NCBI GenBank assembly: GCA_046074825.1
Contig: JBJTOZ010000180.1
Location: forward strand, 1-7,628
Reading direction: 5' to 3'
DNA: 7,628 nt
DNA from: JAGVSR01 sp046074825
GTDB taxonomy: Bacteria > Pseudomonadota > Alphaproteobacteria > Rhizobiales > Hyphomicrobiaceae
A model generated the notes under the pieces. It was given only the letters and a program-made list of their open reading frames with translations. It searched no databases and was not told the DNA's origin. Shown one piece after another: positions 1-6,577 of the stretch (the stretch's first letter is position 1; every line of letters begins with the position of its first letter). The position numbers were made by a program, and so were the translations under genes.

Positions 1-64
1 GAACTTCCCCTATTTCTTTGAAAATAATTCTTTCGGCTCATGCTGATGGGTTACGAAATACTTC

Positions 65-730
65 ATGTTGGTAGAGATTAAGAATCTTAAAAAAATATTT
101 TCTACAGGCACACAAAATGTGCTAGTTTTAAAGGGTATAAATTTATCACTTAAAGTTGGAGAAACACATAGTCTCACGGGTGAATCAGGAAGCGGTAAAA
201 GTACCCTCCTCCATCTAGTAGCGGGTCTTGATCAACCCGATGAGGGAAGTATTATATTTGAAGGACAGGATTTAACCACTCTCAGTGATCAAGAATTAGC
301 GCGTATCAGGCGCACGCGGATTGGCATCGTCTTTCAAAACTTTAATCTTATTTCTTCTCTTAATGTAATGTCCAATTTAGCTTTTCAAGCGAGACTTGCA
401 GGAAATTTTGATGAAGCTTTCCTGAAATATTTAGCTGAAAAACTTCTTCTTGAAGATTGTCTTCATCGCTATCCAGAACAGCTTTCGGGCGGTCAACAGC
501 AAAGGGTTGCGATTGGAAGAGCTTTAGCCGTTCGACCAAGACTACTCCTTGCCGACGAACCAACAGGTAATCTTGATGAAAAAACAGCACACGAGATTTT
601 GCAATTGATGTTATCTATGGTGTCTGAAACCAAGACAACACTTTTTATGGTTACACATTCAAAGCATGTAGCTGGTTATCTGTCTCGACACTTTCATCTC
701 CATAATGGAGAGTTGTTATGCTACGAATAG
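65..730 (+). CDS. ABC transporter ATP-binding protein, LolD/MacB type
   Basis: This is the cytoplasmic ATPase of an ABC transporter, hydrolysing ATP to drive the permease encoded next. All the nucleotide-binding motifs are visible in 221 residues: Walker A GESGSGKST (39-47), Q-loop Gln91, signature LSGGQQQR (140-147), Walker B LLLADEP (160-166), D-loop GNLD (168-171) and switch His198. The length and the motif wording (STLLHLVAGLD, DEPTGNLD) match the MacB/LolD/YbbA group, which pairs with FtsX-type permeases and usually does mechanical work on envelope substrates rather than classical import. ATG 65 is the first start after an in-frame stop at 44-46; its ribosome site is weak (GGG about 14 bases upstream). 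It overlaps the permease by 13 bases, so the two are probably translated together. The substrate cannot be read from the sequence, so LolD itself is not claimed. Family assignment is very secure. Confidence 0.96.
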   Translation: MLVEIKNLKKIFSTGTQNVLVLKGINLSLKVGETHSLTGESGSGKSTLLHLVAGLDQPDEGSIIFEGQDLTTLSDQELARIRRTRIGIVFQNFNLISSLNVMSNLAFQARLAGNFDEAFLKYLAEKLLLEDCLHRYPEQLSGGQQQRVAIGRALAVRPRLLLADEPTGNLDEKTAHEILQLMLSMVSETKTTLFMVTHSKHVAGYLSRHFHLHNGELLCYE

Positions 731-3132
731 CTTTCTCAGCTTTTGTTTTTCACTGGAAGAGACATCCACTTCAATTTGCCACTCTTTTTATAAGTCTTTC
801 CCTTGCCACGGCTTTATGGTCTTCTGTTCAAATAATTAACGAAGAAGCGCGCCTAAGTTATAAGCGCGTTACGGCTTTTCTGGGACAAGATCAGCTTTCT
901 CAGTTGGTGAGTAAAGATCAACAATATATCTCTGAAGAACTATTTGTAAAGTTAAGACGGGGCGGATGGCTTGTTTCTCCTATTCTGGAGGGGCAGACAA
1001 ATTTTGGAAATTACAAAGTTCGTATTTATGGGATAGATCCTTTCACAGCTCCTCCTGAAGCCAAGAAAATTAATTTCTCTAATCCAAATGATTTAAGAGA
1101 ATTTATTAAGGAGGAGGGAGCACTTTTTGTGAGCGCTGAGACAGAAAATAATCTGAGGGGTCGAGCTAATCACCCTCTGCACATTATTACTGATATCCCT
1201 CCAGATATTGTCATCACAGATATTGCTCAGGCTCAAAAACTTCTTAATGCTCAAGGAAAAATATCACAACTTTTGGTTTGGGAAAAGCAACCTCAAATGA
1301 AAATTTCTCTTTTTCAGCTTGCTCCCGATTTAATCTTTAAAGAGCCTTTAGAGCTTTCACGCCAAAATGATCTTACAAATAGTTTCCATCTTAATCTGAC
1401 AGCTTTTAGTTTTCTTTCATTTGCTGTTGGGCTTTTCGTTGTGCACTCGGCTGTTGGATTAGCATTTGAGCAGCGGTTGCCAATATTTCGAACCTTAATG
1501 GCATTAGGCCTGGCGCGGAACTCAATTATTTTTTTATTTGTTTGTGAGCTCTTATCATTTGCTTTTATTTCTGGCTTTATTGGTTTTATTCTTGGTTATT
1601 ACATAGCATCGTTTCTTTTGCCTGACGTTGTTGGAACTTTGCGCGGCATTTATGGAGCCAATGTTAAGACTTCACCCTCCCTTCAGGTATCATCCATAAT
1701 AGGAGCAATTCTAATTTCCTCAGTTGGGACTCTTGTTTGTGGCGCCCAATTAATTATTAGGCTTTGGATATTGCCAATTCTAGCATCAGCCAAACCAGAA
1801 GCCTGGTTCCAGATATCAAGACGATCGCTCTTCTTTCAAATCTTAGGTTCTATTTGCTTATTTGTTTCCTGTATTTTTATTTCATTTTATGGATCAGGTT
1901 TGTTTTGGAGTTTTATGCTTTTGGGAAGTCTTCTTTTAGCTTCAGCCCTTATCTTACCTCTGATTATAATCCTCTTTCTAGGATTAGGTCTCTTTTTGGC
2001 GAAGTCAGTTTTAAACATTTGGTTTTGGTCCGATACTCGGCAGCAACTATCTGGACTATCTTTTTCCCTCATGTCTCTTCTTCTCGCTCTTGCTGCTAAT
2101 ATTGGTGTTGGGACTATGGTCTCCAGTTTTAGGTCCACTTTCACTGGTTGGTTGGACCAAAGGCTTGCTTCGGAGCTTTATGTATCTGCCCGCACGGATG
2201 CAGAAGGCCTTTTAATTCAAAAATGGCTTACATCACAAAAAGAAACTCTCGCTGTTTTACCCATCAGTAATATTGAAACAGAAATTGAAGGGCTCTCAGT
2301 ATCTCTTTATGGGGTAGCTAACCATGCAACTTATAGAGATAATTGGCCACTCATAGAATCTATAGCAGAGGCATGGGATATTGTCGCTCAAGGAGGCGGT
2401 GTTCTTGTGAATGAACAAATATCACGTCGCCTAAAAATTAAATTAGGGGATGAGATCAAACTCCCAACAGGGCGAAAGAGCACTGTTGTTGGTATATATT
2501 CTGATTACGGAAATCCCCTTGGTCAAATTTTAATTGGCATAGAAACATTCAATCGTCAGTACCCACAGGCATCACATTCGAGGTTTGCAATTCGAACAGA
2601 TCCTGCAAATGTAGAAAAATTAGCTAAAGTTCTTCAAACCCAATTTAGTCTACCTGTAAGCAACATCATCAATCAGGAGGCTTTAAAAAAACTCTCACTA
2701 AAAACATTTGAAAAAACCTTTAACATTACGAATGCTCTCAATATCTTAACGCTTTGCGTCGCGGGAGTGTCTATGTTCGCTAGTCTTCTCACGCTTTCAT
2801 CAATGCGCATTAAACAGATGGCTCCTTTATGGGCTATGGGAGTCACTAAATCACAACTTGCATTTATTGAGTTTGTTAGAAACGTTTTTATAGCAGCATT
2901 AACTGCTATACTTTCAGTGCCAGTTGGCCTGGGTGTCGCGTGGATTTTACTCGACCAAGTAAATGTAGAAGCTTTCGGCTGGCGTATACCTATGTCCTTT
3001 TTTCCATCAGAATGTGCAACCCTTGTGGGAATGGCGATTTTTTCTTCAGCAGTTGCAGCATTAATTCCTGCATGGAATTTAGCACGGCAGCCTACATCGC
3101 ATTTTTTAAAAGTTTTCTCTTATGAATTTTAG
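718..3132 (+). CDS. FtsX-family ABC transporter permease (large, two extracytoplasmic domains)
   Basis: This is the inner-membrane partner of the preceding ATPase. The 804 residues show the layout of a duplicated FtsX/YbbP-like permease. There is an N-terminal membrane helix (about 18-40), then an extracytoplasmic domain (about 41-226). A central block of roughly six hydrophobic segments follows (about 228-250, 270-300, 324-348, 369-391, 394-428, 446-468). A second extracytoplasmic domain (about 470-670) contains GGGVLVNEQISRRLKIKLGD and KSTVVGIYSDYG, typical of MacB-like periplasmic folds. Three last helices lie at about 673-697, 715-745 and 763-787. The cytoplasmic segments RTLMALGLARNSI (258-270) and APLWAMGVTKSQL (702-714) are the paired FtsX-domain coupling motifs, so two FtsX modules sit in one chain. 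The start is well supported by GGAG at 707-710, seven bases ahead. It overlaps both neighbours, indicating a single operon. Substrate unknown; envelope lipid or lipoprotein handling is inferred. Confidence 0.93.
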   Translation: MLRIAFSAFVFHWKRHPLQFATLFISLSLATALWSSVQIINEEARLSYKRVTAFLGQDQLSQLVSKDQQYISEELFVKLRRGGWLVSPILEGQTNFGNYKVRIYGIDPFTAPPEAKKINFSNPNDLREFIKEEGALFVSAETENNLRGRANHPLHIITDIPPDIVITDIAQAQKLLNAQGKISQLLVWEKQPQMKISLFQLAPDLIFKEPLELSRQNDLTNSFHLNLTAFSFLSFAVGLFVVHSAVGLAFEQRLPIFRTLMALGLARNSIIFLFVCELLSFAFISGFIGFILGYYIASFLLPDVVGTLRGIYGANVKTSPSLQVSSIIGAILISSVGTLVCGAQLIIRLWILPILASAKPEAWFQISRRSLFFQILGSICLFVSCIFISFYGSGLFWSFMLLGSLLLASALILPLIIILFLGLGLFLAKSVLNIWFWSDTRQQLSGLSFSLMSLLLALAANIGVGTMVSSFRSTFTGWLDQRLASELYVSARTDAEGLLIQKWLTSQKETLAVLPISNIETEIEGLSVSLYGVANHATYRDNWPLIESIAEAWDIVAQGGGVLVNEQISRRLKIKLGDEIKLPTGRKSTVVGIYSDYGNPLGQILIGIETFNRQYPQASHSRFAIRTDPANVEKLAKVLQTQFSLPVSNIINQEALKKLSLKTFEKTFNITNALNILTLCVAGVSMFASLLTLSSMRIKQMAPLWAMGVTKSQLAFIEFVRNVFIAALTAILSVPVGLGVAWILLDQVNVEAFGWRIPMSFFPSECATLVGMAIFSSAVAALIPAWNLARQPTSHFLKVFSYEF

Positions 3133-4177
3133 ATGTTTCTTTTTTTATTTCTCTTTGATTTTTCCAGTTTACGCTCAAGGATTTGCAAATCTTGGAGCGG
3201 ATATTGAAGGCTTTGCAATTCCTAAACGTGGAACCCCGTTGATATTTCCTCGTGATCATGGATCTCATCCAGATTATAAAATTGAATGGTGGTATTTCAC
3301 CGCAAATTTGCGTGGTGATAATGGAAGAGACTACGGTATCCAATGGACATTGTTTCGTTCGGCCTTAGCGCCTATCGATAAAACTGGTTGGTCAAGTTCT
3401 CAATTGTGGATGGGGCATGCTGCTGTTACATCAAATGCGGAACATTTTTTTGCTGAGCGACAAGCAAGAGGAGGAATTGGGCAGGCAGGGGTACTTGTGA
3501 AACCTTATTTAGCTTGGATAGATAATTGGGAATTAAAAGACAATTCTAAGTTACGTGCTGATATTTTATCTGAAATATCGATTAGTGCTTCTGATATTAA
3601 ATTTTCATATAAACTAAAATGTAAATCAGAGAAACCTATTGTTCTTCAGGGTGAAAATGGTTTCTCTCTCAAATCCCCGAGTGGTCAAGCTAGTTATTAT
3701 TATTCTCAGCCATTTTATACTGTTGAAGGCACACTAGATATTTCTAATGATCACATCAAGGTCGTTGGTCAGGGGTGGTTTGATCGAGAGTGGTCTTCAC
3801 AGCCTTTAACAAAATCTCAGATTGGATGGGATTGGTTTTCAATTCACTTTGAAACAGGTCAAAAATTTATGGCTTATAATTTAAGAGATGTAGGCCAAGA
3901 TTTTCTTTCTGGCAATTGGATAGAGGTTGATGGAAAAAATGAATTTCTAAGCAACAAAATGATCGAAATGAGGCCTCTAAAGTGGCAAAAAATTAAAGGA
4001 AAAAGTCTCCCCATTGAGTGGAGGATAATAGTACCTTCCAAAGGAATTGATGTTGAGACAAGTCCCTTAAATTCTCAGTCATGGATGTCAACAGTAATAC
4101 CGTATTGGGAAGGACCAATATCCGTTCAGGGTTCAACAAAGGGTGTTGGATACATGGAGCTGACGGGATATAAGTAA
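3122..4177 (+). CDS. Secreted AttH/CrtC-like lipocalin-fold (calycin) protein
   Basis: This is the third gene of the operon. The signature block FPRDHGSHPDYKIEWWYFT (42-60) is diagnostic of the AttH / carotenoid 1,2-hydratase-like family (DUF2006, PF09410), whose known structures are two lipocalin-like barrels. Other conserved pieces are WMGHAAVT (96-103), GQGWFDREWSSQ (217-228), GWDWFSIHF (235-243) and IPYWEGPISVQGS followed by GVGYMELTGY at the C-terminus (326-350). The first 18 residues form a short hydrophobic export signal ending VYA, so signal peptidase I could cut before Gln19. No lipobox cysteine is seen, unlike some relatives that are lipoproteins. ATG 3122 lies inside the end of the permease gene (11-base overlap) with no obvious Shine-Dalgarno site, so it probably depends on coupled translation. 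Agrobacterium attEFGH has the same ATPase-permease-AttH order. A true CrtC hydratase role is unlikely because no carotenoid genes are nearby; binding a hydrophobic ligand passed by the transporter is inferred. Confidence 0.92.
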   Translation: MNFRCFFFYFSLIFPVYAQGFANLGADIEGFAIPKRGTPLIFPRDHGSHPDYKIEWWYFTANLRGDNGRDYGIQWTLFRSALAPIDKTGWSSSQLWMGHAAVTSNAEHFFAERQARGGIGQAGVLVKPYLAWIDNWELKDNSKLRADILSEISISASDIKFSYKLKCKSEKPIVLQGENGFSLKSPSGQASYYYSQPFYTVEGTLDISNDHIKVVGQGWFDREWSSQPLTKSQIGWDWFSIHFETGQKFMAYNLRDVGQDFLSGNWIEVDGKNEFLSNKMIEMRPLKWQKIKGKSLPIEWRIIVPSKGIDVETSPLNSQSWMSTVIPYWEGPISVQGSTKGVGYMELTGYK

Positions 4178-4208
4178 TTAAATCAGCGTTGATATTTATA
4201 ATCTTAAG

Positions 4209-4255
4209 AATACAAGATTATCCAAATACAATTAATTATCCAAATACAATTAATG
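4209..4255. repeat. 18-bp tandem repeat, nearly three copies
   Basis: The unit AATACAATTAATTATCCA occurs as a degenerate 16-base copy (4209-4224), a full copy (4225-4242) and a partial copy (4243-4255). The stretch 4217-4254 has exact period 18. It lies in the 148-base gap between the AttH-like gene and the MgtC-like gene, about 70 bases ahead of the latter's start. It could be replication slippage or a tandem protein-binding site. Nothing in the sequence decides between these. Confidence 0.8.
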
Positions 4256-4325
4256 AGAAAATAAATCTAATAGGTTAGAATAAAACTTTTAGGCTTTTCT
4301 ATTACACCTGAGTTCATAAATAAAG

Positions 4326-4784
4326 ATGTTTTATACAACGGATATACTCTGCAGAATTCTCTTGGCAGTATTGGTCGGTGGCTTAGTTGGTGCAAATCGA
4401 GATTTGCATGGTAAACCTTCCGGTGTTCGAGTACATGCCCTCGTTTCTCTAGGGGCAGCATTAGTCACACTTGCAAGTACTCAGCTTGGCTCTGATGGAT
4501 CAAATCAAGATGCAATAAGTCGCGTTATTCAGGGGATTGTAGGAGGTATAGGCTTTCTTGGAGCTGGTGTTATTCTACGTGGAGAAAATGGTTTACGTGT
4601 TTATCATGTCGCCACTGCAGCTTCGATATGGGTCACCGCTGCACTTGGAATTCTTTGCGGATTGGGACTATGGAACATTGCAATTATAGGTGTCCTAGCT
4701 GTAGTTATTATTCTTGTTATGGGGAATAAGATTGATCGTTCTCTGCGCGGACGTTGGGACCATGGTGAAAGTGATAAGTTATAA
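4326..4784 (+). CDS. MgtC/SapB-family inner-membrane protein, short form
   Basis: This is a small polytopic membrane protein of 152 residues. Family hallmarks are the N-terminal helix followed by GGLVGANRDLHGKPSGVRVH (18-37), the second helix SLGAALVTLAS (41-51), the glycine-rich segment QGIVGGIGFLGAGVIL (69-84), and VATAASIWVTAALGILCG (95-112), ending in a last helix (about 116-133). These match MgtC/SapB proteins, linked in Salmonella and Mycobacterium to survival in low Mg2+ and in macrophages and to inhibition of the F-type ATP synthase. This copy stops after the membrane part and lacks the soluble ACT-like C-terminal domain of Salmonella MgtC (about 230 residues), so it is a housekeeping-type short homologue and need not be a virulence factor. 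ATG 4326 follows an in-frame stop at 4317-4319, and its ribosome site is poor. It has its own leader, so it is probably not part of the upstream operon. Confidence 0.92.
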   Translation: MFYTTDILCRILLAVLVGGLVGANRDLHGKPSGVRVHALVSLGAALVTLASTQLGSDGSNQDAISRVIQGIVGGIGFLGAGVILRGENGLRVYHVATAASIWVTAALGILCGLGLWNIAIIGVLAVVIILVMGNKIDRSLRGRWDHGESDKL

Positions 4785-4862
4785 TGGTGAGTTCCCGCGT
4801 TTGTCTTAAGAGAGCAAATTAAAAGAAATATAACTTTTATTAAATTCAGTGCTCGCGCGTGA

Positions 4863-4902
4863 ATAGGCTATCTACCTAACATCACAAAAAAATAGAGCCT
4901 AT
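4863..4902. repeat. Inverted repeat / hairpin of unknown role
   Basis: ATAGGC (4863-4868) pairs with GCCTAT (4897-4902), and after a two-base bulge TCTA (4871-4874) pairs with TAGA (4893-4896). This gives a 10-bp stem around an 18-base A-rich loop. CTATCTA is also a direct repeat in the two arms. No T-run follows on the + strand, so it is not a typical intrinsic terminator. It could be an operator or an mRNA end-stabilising hairpin for the MgtC-like gene. Confidence 0.45.
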
Positions 4903-5039
4903 CTATTGAAGAAATCTGGATGCGGATTATCAAACCTATAAGCAAATAATTTGAATTGACCGAAAGGTTAATTTTCGATGAATTATTATGAAATATGCTA
5001 TAAAATATTAAAAATTAAGAAGAAATTTAAAGATATTCT

Positions 5040-5064
5040 CTTGCTATTATGAAAGTAACCATTA
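5040..5064 (+). promoter_or_regulatory. Candidate RpoH (sigma-32) heat-shock promoter
   Basis: CTTGCT (5040-5045) resembles the RpoH -35 element CTTGAA. After 13 bases comes CCATTA (5059-5064), which resembles the core of the CCCCATNT -10 element. Transcription would start near 5070, giving an Hsp20 leader of about 135 nt that contains the hairpins listed next. A slightly more distal ACTATTT (5065-5071) fits an alternative alphaproteobacterial form of the -10. The match is partial; the main support is its position ahead of a heat-shock gene. Confidence 0.4.
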
Positions 5065-5093
5065 ACTATTTATACGTATTGAGAACTACTATG

Positions 5094-5204
5094 TTTCGGA
5101 AAGGTATGGCTAGTCCCGAAAGTAGGTGTTAGAGCCCATTGTTCCATGGGGTTCATTCCAATTAACAATTTTAGAAATTAAACGCATTAACAGGAGTTTA
5201 ATAA
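5094..5204 (+). promoter_or_regulatory. Structured 5' leader of Hsp20, possible RNA thermometer
   Basis: Three successive stem-loops precede the start codon. Hairpin 1 pairs TTTCGG (5094-5099) with CCGAAA (5116-5121). Hairpin 2 pairs CCCAT (5135-5139) with ATGGG (5146-5150) and can extend past a G-G mismatch. Hairpin 3 pairs ATTAAAC (5177-5183) with GTTTAAT (5196-5202), placing the Shine-Dalgarno AGGAG (5192-5196) in its loop and 3' arm base. ATTCC (5155-5159) could alternatively pair with GGAGT (5193-5197), directly masking the ribosome site. Small heat-shock genes of alphaproteobacteria often carry multi-hairpin ROSE thermometers, and the position and AU-rich last stem fit that class. The ROSE hallmark UUGCU opposite the Shine-Dalgarno is not seen here, so only a thermometer-like leader is claimed. 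Confidence 0.45.
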
Positions 5205-5756
5205 ATGAAAATTTCTTCGCTATTTCCAGATCAATTGCTTCCTGCAAACTGGCGTCAAAAAGGGAGCGTTGATGACCCTTTTAAGTCTATCCGCAAACAA
5301 ATGGATGAAGTTTTTGCGGATTGGACAAATCCGTTTGTCTCTCCAATCAGTGGACGTGGCTCAGTTGGTTTTAATCCTCGATTTGATATAAATGAAACAA
5401 ATGAAGGCCTTATACTGAAAGTTGAGCTCCCCGGCGTTGATAAGAAGGATGTAGAAGTAACTACAGCTGGAGATCTTTTAACTGTTAAGGGTGAGAAGAA
5501 GTCTGAATTTACAGAGAAGAAAGATGAAAAGGGAAGAATATTCCATCGCGTAGAGAGGACCCATGGTTATTTTGAACGCACCATGACACTCCCTTTTGTT
5601 CTTGATGCAGCTAAAGTTTCAGCAGAATTTAAGGACGGCGTACTCAAAATTGTAATTCCAAAAACAGTTGAAGTGCAGCGCCAGACCAATAAAATTGAAA
5701 TTAAGTCTGCAAATCGCTCCGAAGTTAGATCCGATCTTAAAAAAGTAGCTATCTAA
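5205..5756 (+). CDS. Small heat-shock protein, Hsp20/alpha-crystallin family
   Basis: This is an ATP-independent cytoplasmic chaperone that holds unfolding proteins until DnaK/ClpB can act. The 183 residues divide into an N-terminal arm (1-56; DDPFKSIRKQMDEVFADW at 23-40 is typical), an alpha-crystallin domain (about 57-154) and a C-terminal tail. Diagnostic pieces are NPRFDINET (57-65), KVELPGV (72-78), LLTVKGEKK (91-99), the RTHGYFERTMTLP strand region (118-130) and the end motif AEFKDGVLKIVIPK (140-153). IEI (164-166) is the I-x-I anchor that docks on a neighbouring subunit in oligomers. The tail after it (167-183) is longer than in many homologues and basic. The start is fixed by AGGAG at 5192-5196, eight bases upstream. 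It is monocistronic: a structured leader precedes it and a strong terminator follows. Expression is probably heat-controlled, inferred from promoter and leader. Confidence 0.96.
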   Translation: MKISSLFPDQLLPANWRQKGSVDDPFKSIRKQMDEVFADWTNPFVSPISGRGSVGFNPRFDINETNEGLILKVELPGVDKKDVEVTTAGDLLTVKGEKKSEFTEKKDEKGRIFHRVERTHGYFERTMTLPFVLDAAKVSAEFKDGVLKIVIPKTVEVQRQTNKIEIKSANRSEVRSDLKKVAI

Positions 5757-5789
5757 TAATTAAAGAGCCTAAGACTTTCAATTCAATTT

Positions 5790-5829
5790 AAAAGGGCTTT
5801 TCTGTTATGAAAACAGAAGAGCCCTTTTT
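5790..5829 (+). terminator. Strong intrinsic terminator after Hsp20
   Basis: Bases 5790-5806 pair with 5812-5828 in a 17-bp stem with a single G-U wobble (T5799 with G5819) and a five-base loop. The upper half is TTCTGTT/AACAGAA and the lower half AAAGGGCT/AGCCCTTT. The 3' arm runs into TTTTT at 5825-5829. It lies 34 bases past the Hsp20 stop. On the opposite strand the stem is followed by only a short T stretch, so it is mainly a + strand terminator. Confidence 0.93.
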
Positions 5830-5871
5830 AGTTTATTTTAAAGAAAAAAAATAATCGTTTTTTTAGTTTCG

Positions 5872-5901
5872 TTGCAAACACTTGAAATTGGAATCTAGAT
5901 T
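5872..5901 (+). promoter_or_regulatory. Possible sigma-70 promoter of the CMD-like gene
   Basis: TTGCAA (5872-5877) and TAGATT (5896-5901) are separated by 18 bases, 33 bases ahead of the GTG start. A promoter is expected here because the Hsp20 terminator isolates this gene. Both boxes are imperfect. A CTTGAAA at 5881-5887 resembles an RpoH -35 but has no matching -10. Confidence 0.3.
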
Positions 5902-5934
5902 TTAGGGATTGAATATTATAAAGGTTATTATCTG

Positions 5935-6528
5935 GTGAGAATATCTTCGAGGTCTTACGAAAAATATCCCCTGTACTTGCGACCGCTATTTTGGTTACAA
6001 AAACGCAAATATGGAGAAATTCTATCATCTGCTCTGGTTTGGGCAAGATCACCAAAACTTTTTCTTGCGCTTTCCGGACTTTACGGTGCGTTAGATAGAA
6101 AATCGTCCCCAATAGATCCAGCCCTTAGGGCGCTGATAACTGTGCGGGTTTCACAAATAAATAATTGCGAATTTTGTATTGATATTAATTCGTCTCTTTT
6201 ACTGAAAAGAGGGGTGACTTTGGCAAAGGTCAAAGCTTTATCAGAATGGAAAAAAAGCAAACTTTTTAACAGTCGAGAGAAGGCGGCCCTTGAGTATGCT
6301 GAATTAGTGACGATTACTAAATCTAAAATTAAAGATGTGACTTTTGATACCCTTAAAACTTATTTTAATGATGATGAAATTGTGGAATTGACTGGGCTAA
6401 TTGCCTTTCAAAATATGTCAAGTAAGTTTAATGCGTCTCTCGACATTCCCTCTCAAGGATTTTGTGCCGTACCTGCTCCCCATAAATTAGGGGCGAGAAA
6501 TACCAAAAAAAAACGAGCGAAGAGATAA
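5935..6528 (+). CDS. Carboxymuconolactone decarboxylase (CMD)/AhpD-like protein
   Basis: This is a 197-residue, mostly helical cytoplasmic protein. The segment DPALRALITVRVSQINNCEFC (61-81) followed by IDINSS is the CMD/AhpD active-site helix, with the redox pair Cys78-x-x-Cys81. In AhpD and many relatives a His follows the second Cys by four residues (CxxCxxxH); here that position is Asn85. The rest also fits: WARSPKLFLALSGLYGALD (36-54) before it, and EKAALEYAELVT (115-126) and FNDDEIVELTGLIAFQNM (144-161) after it. Such proteins usually act in peroxide or thiol redox chemistry rather than as true decarboxylases; the substrate is unknown. GTG 5935 is the start: the only internal Met before the C-terminal third would delete the active site, and AAGG lies ten bases upstream. 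The C-terminus is a basic tail (NTKKKRAKR) encoded partly by a run of nine A at 6505-6513. A third Cys lies at 177. It is convergent with the next gene. Confidence 0.87.
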   Translation: MRISSRSYEKYPLYLRPLFWLQKRKYGEILSSALVWARSPKLFLALSGLYGALDRKSSPIDPALRALITVRVSQINNCEFCIDINSSLLLKRGVTLAKVKALSEWKKSKLFNSREKAALEYAELVTITKSKIKDVTFDTLKTYFNDDEIVELTGLIAFQNMSSKFNASLDIPSQGFCAVPAPHKLGARNTKKKRAKR

Positions 6529-6577
6529 TGTCATTTTCCGCTTTTGTATTCGTTAAAGATACTTTGCGATCACGATC

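Larger units (their letters stand above)
4785..5093. other. Intergenic region with no gene seen
   Basis: This is the first part of the 420-base gap between the MgtC-like and Hsp20 genes. It is very AT-rich in its second half. A complementary pair, AAGTTATA (4776-4783) and TATAACTT (4829-4836), has a loop too long to call a terminator. A 24-codon reading frame from ATG 4978 is low-complexity Lys/Ile/Leu and looks accidental. The inverted repeat and the candidate heat-shock promoter in this stretch are listed separately. Confidence 0.6.

Noticed and set aside
18..46. TTGAAA as the -35 of a promoter for the ABC operon
   Set aside because: The sequence 17 bases later (TGCTGA) is a poor -10, and the true operon start may lie left of the window.
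360..590. Minus-strand reading frame of 76 codons inside the ABC ATPase gene
   Set aside because: It is a shadow of a gene whose every motif is intact on the + strand; no ribosome site or family resemblance.
1764..2144. Alternative-frame and antisense reading frames inside the permease gene
   Set aside because: Low-complexity shadows of hydrophobic codons; the permease frame is continuous and family-like through this stretch.
3092..3343. Minus-strand 83-codon frame across the permease/AttH junction
   Set aside because: It overlaps two well-supported genes and has no start signals of its own.
4267..4461. Minus-strand 64-codon frame over the MgtC-like start
   Set aside because: Its sequence is antisense to conserved MgtC motifs; no family resemblance.
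5041..5045. TTGCT as the ROSE-type UUGCU anti-Shine-Dalgarno motif
   Set aside because: It lies about 150 bases from the ribosome site and probably upstream of the transcript start, so it cannot act as the ROSE 3' hairpin.
4978..5052. Short 24-codon frame ahead of Hsp20
   Set aside because: Composition is AT-driven Lys/Ile/Leu, and it overlaps the candidate promoter; no sign of selection visible.
5828..6112. Minus-strand 94-codon frame over the start of the CMD-like gene
   Set aside because: Its tail is a poly-Phe/Lys product of the terminator T-rich flank, and it opposes conserved CMD segments.
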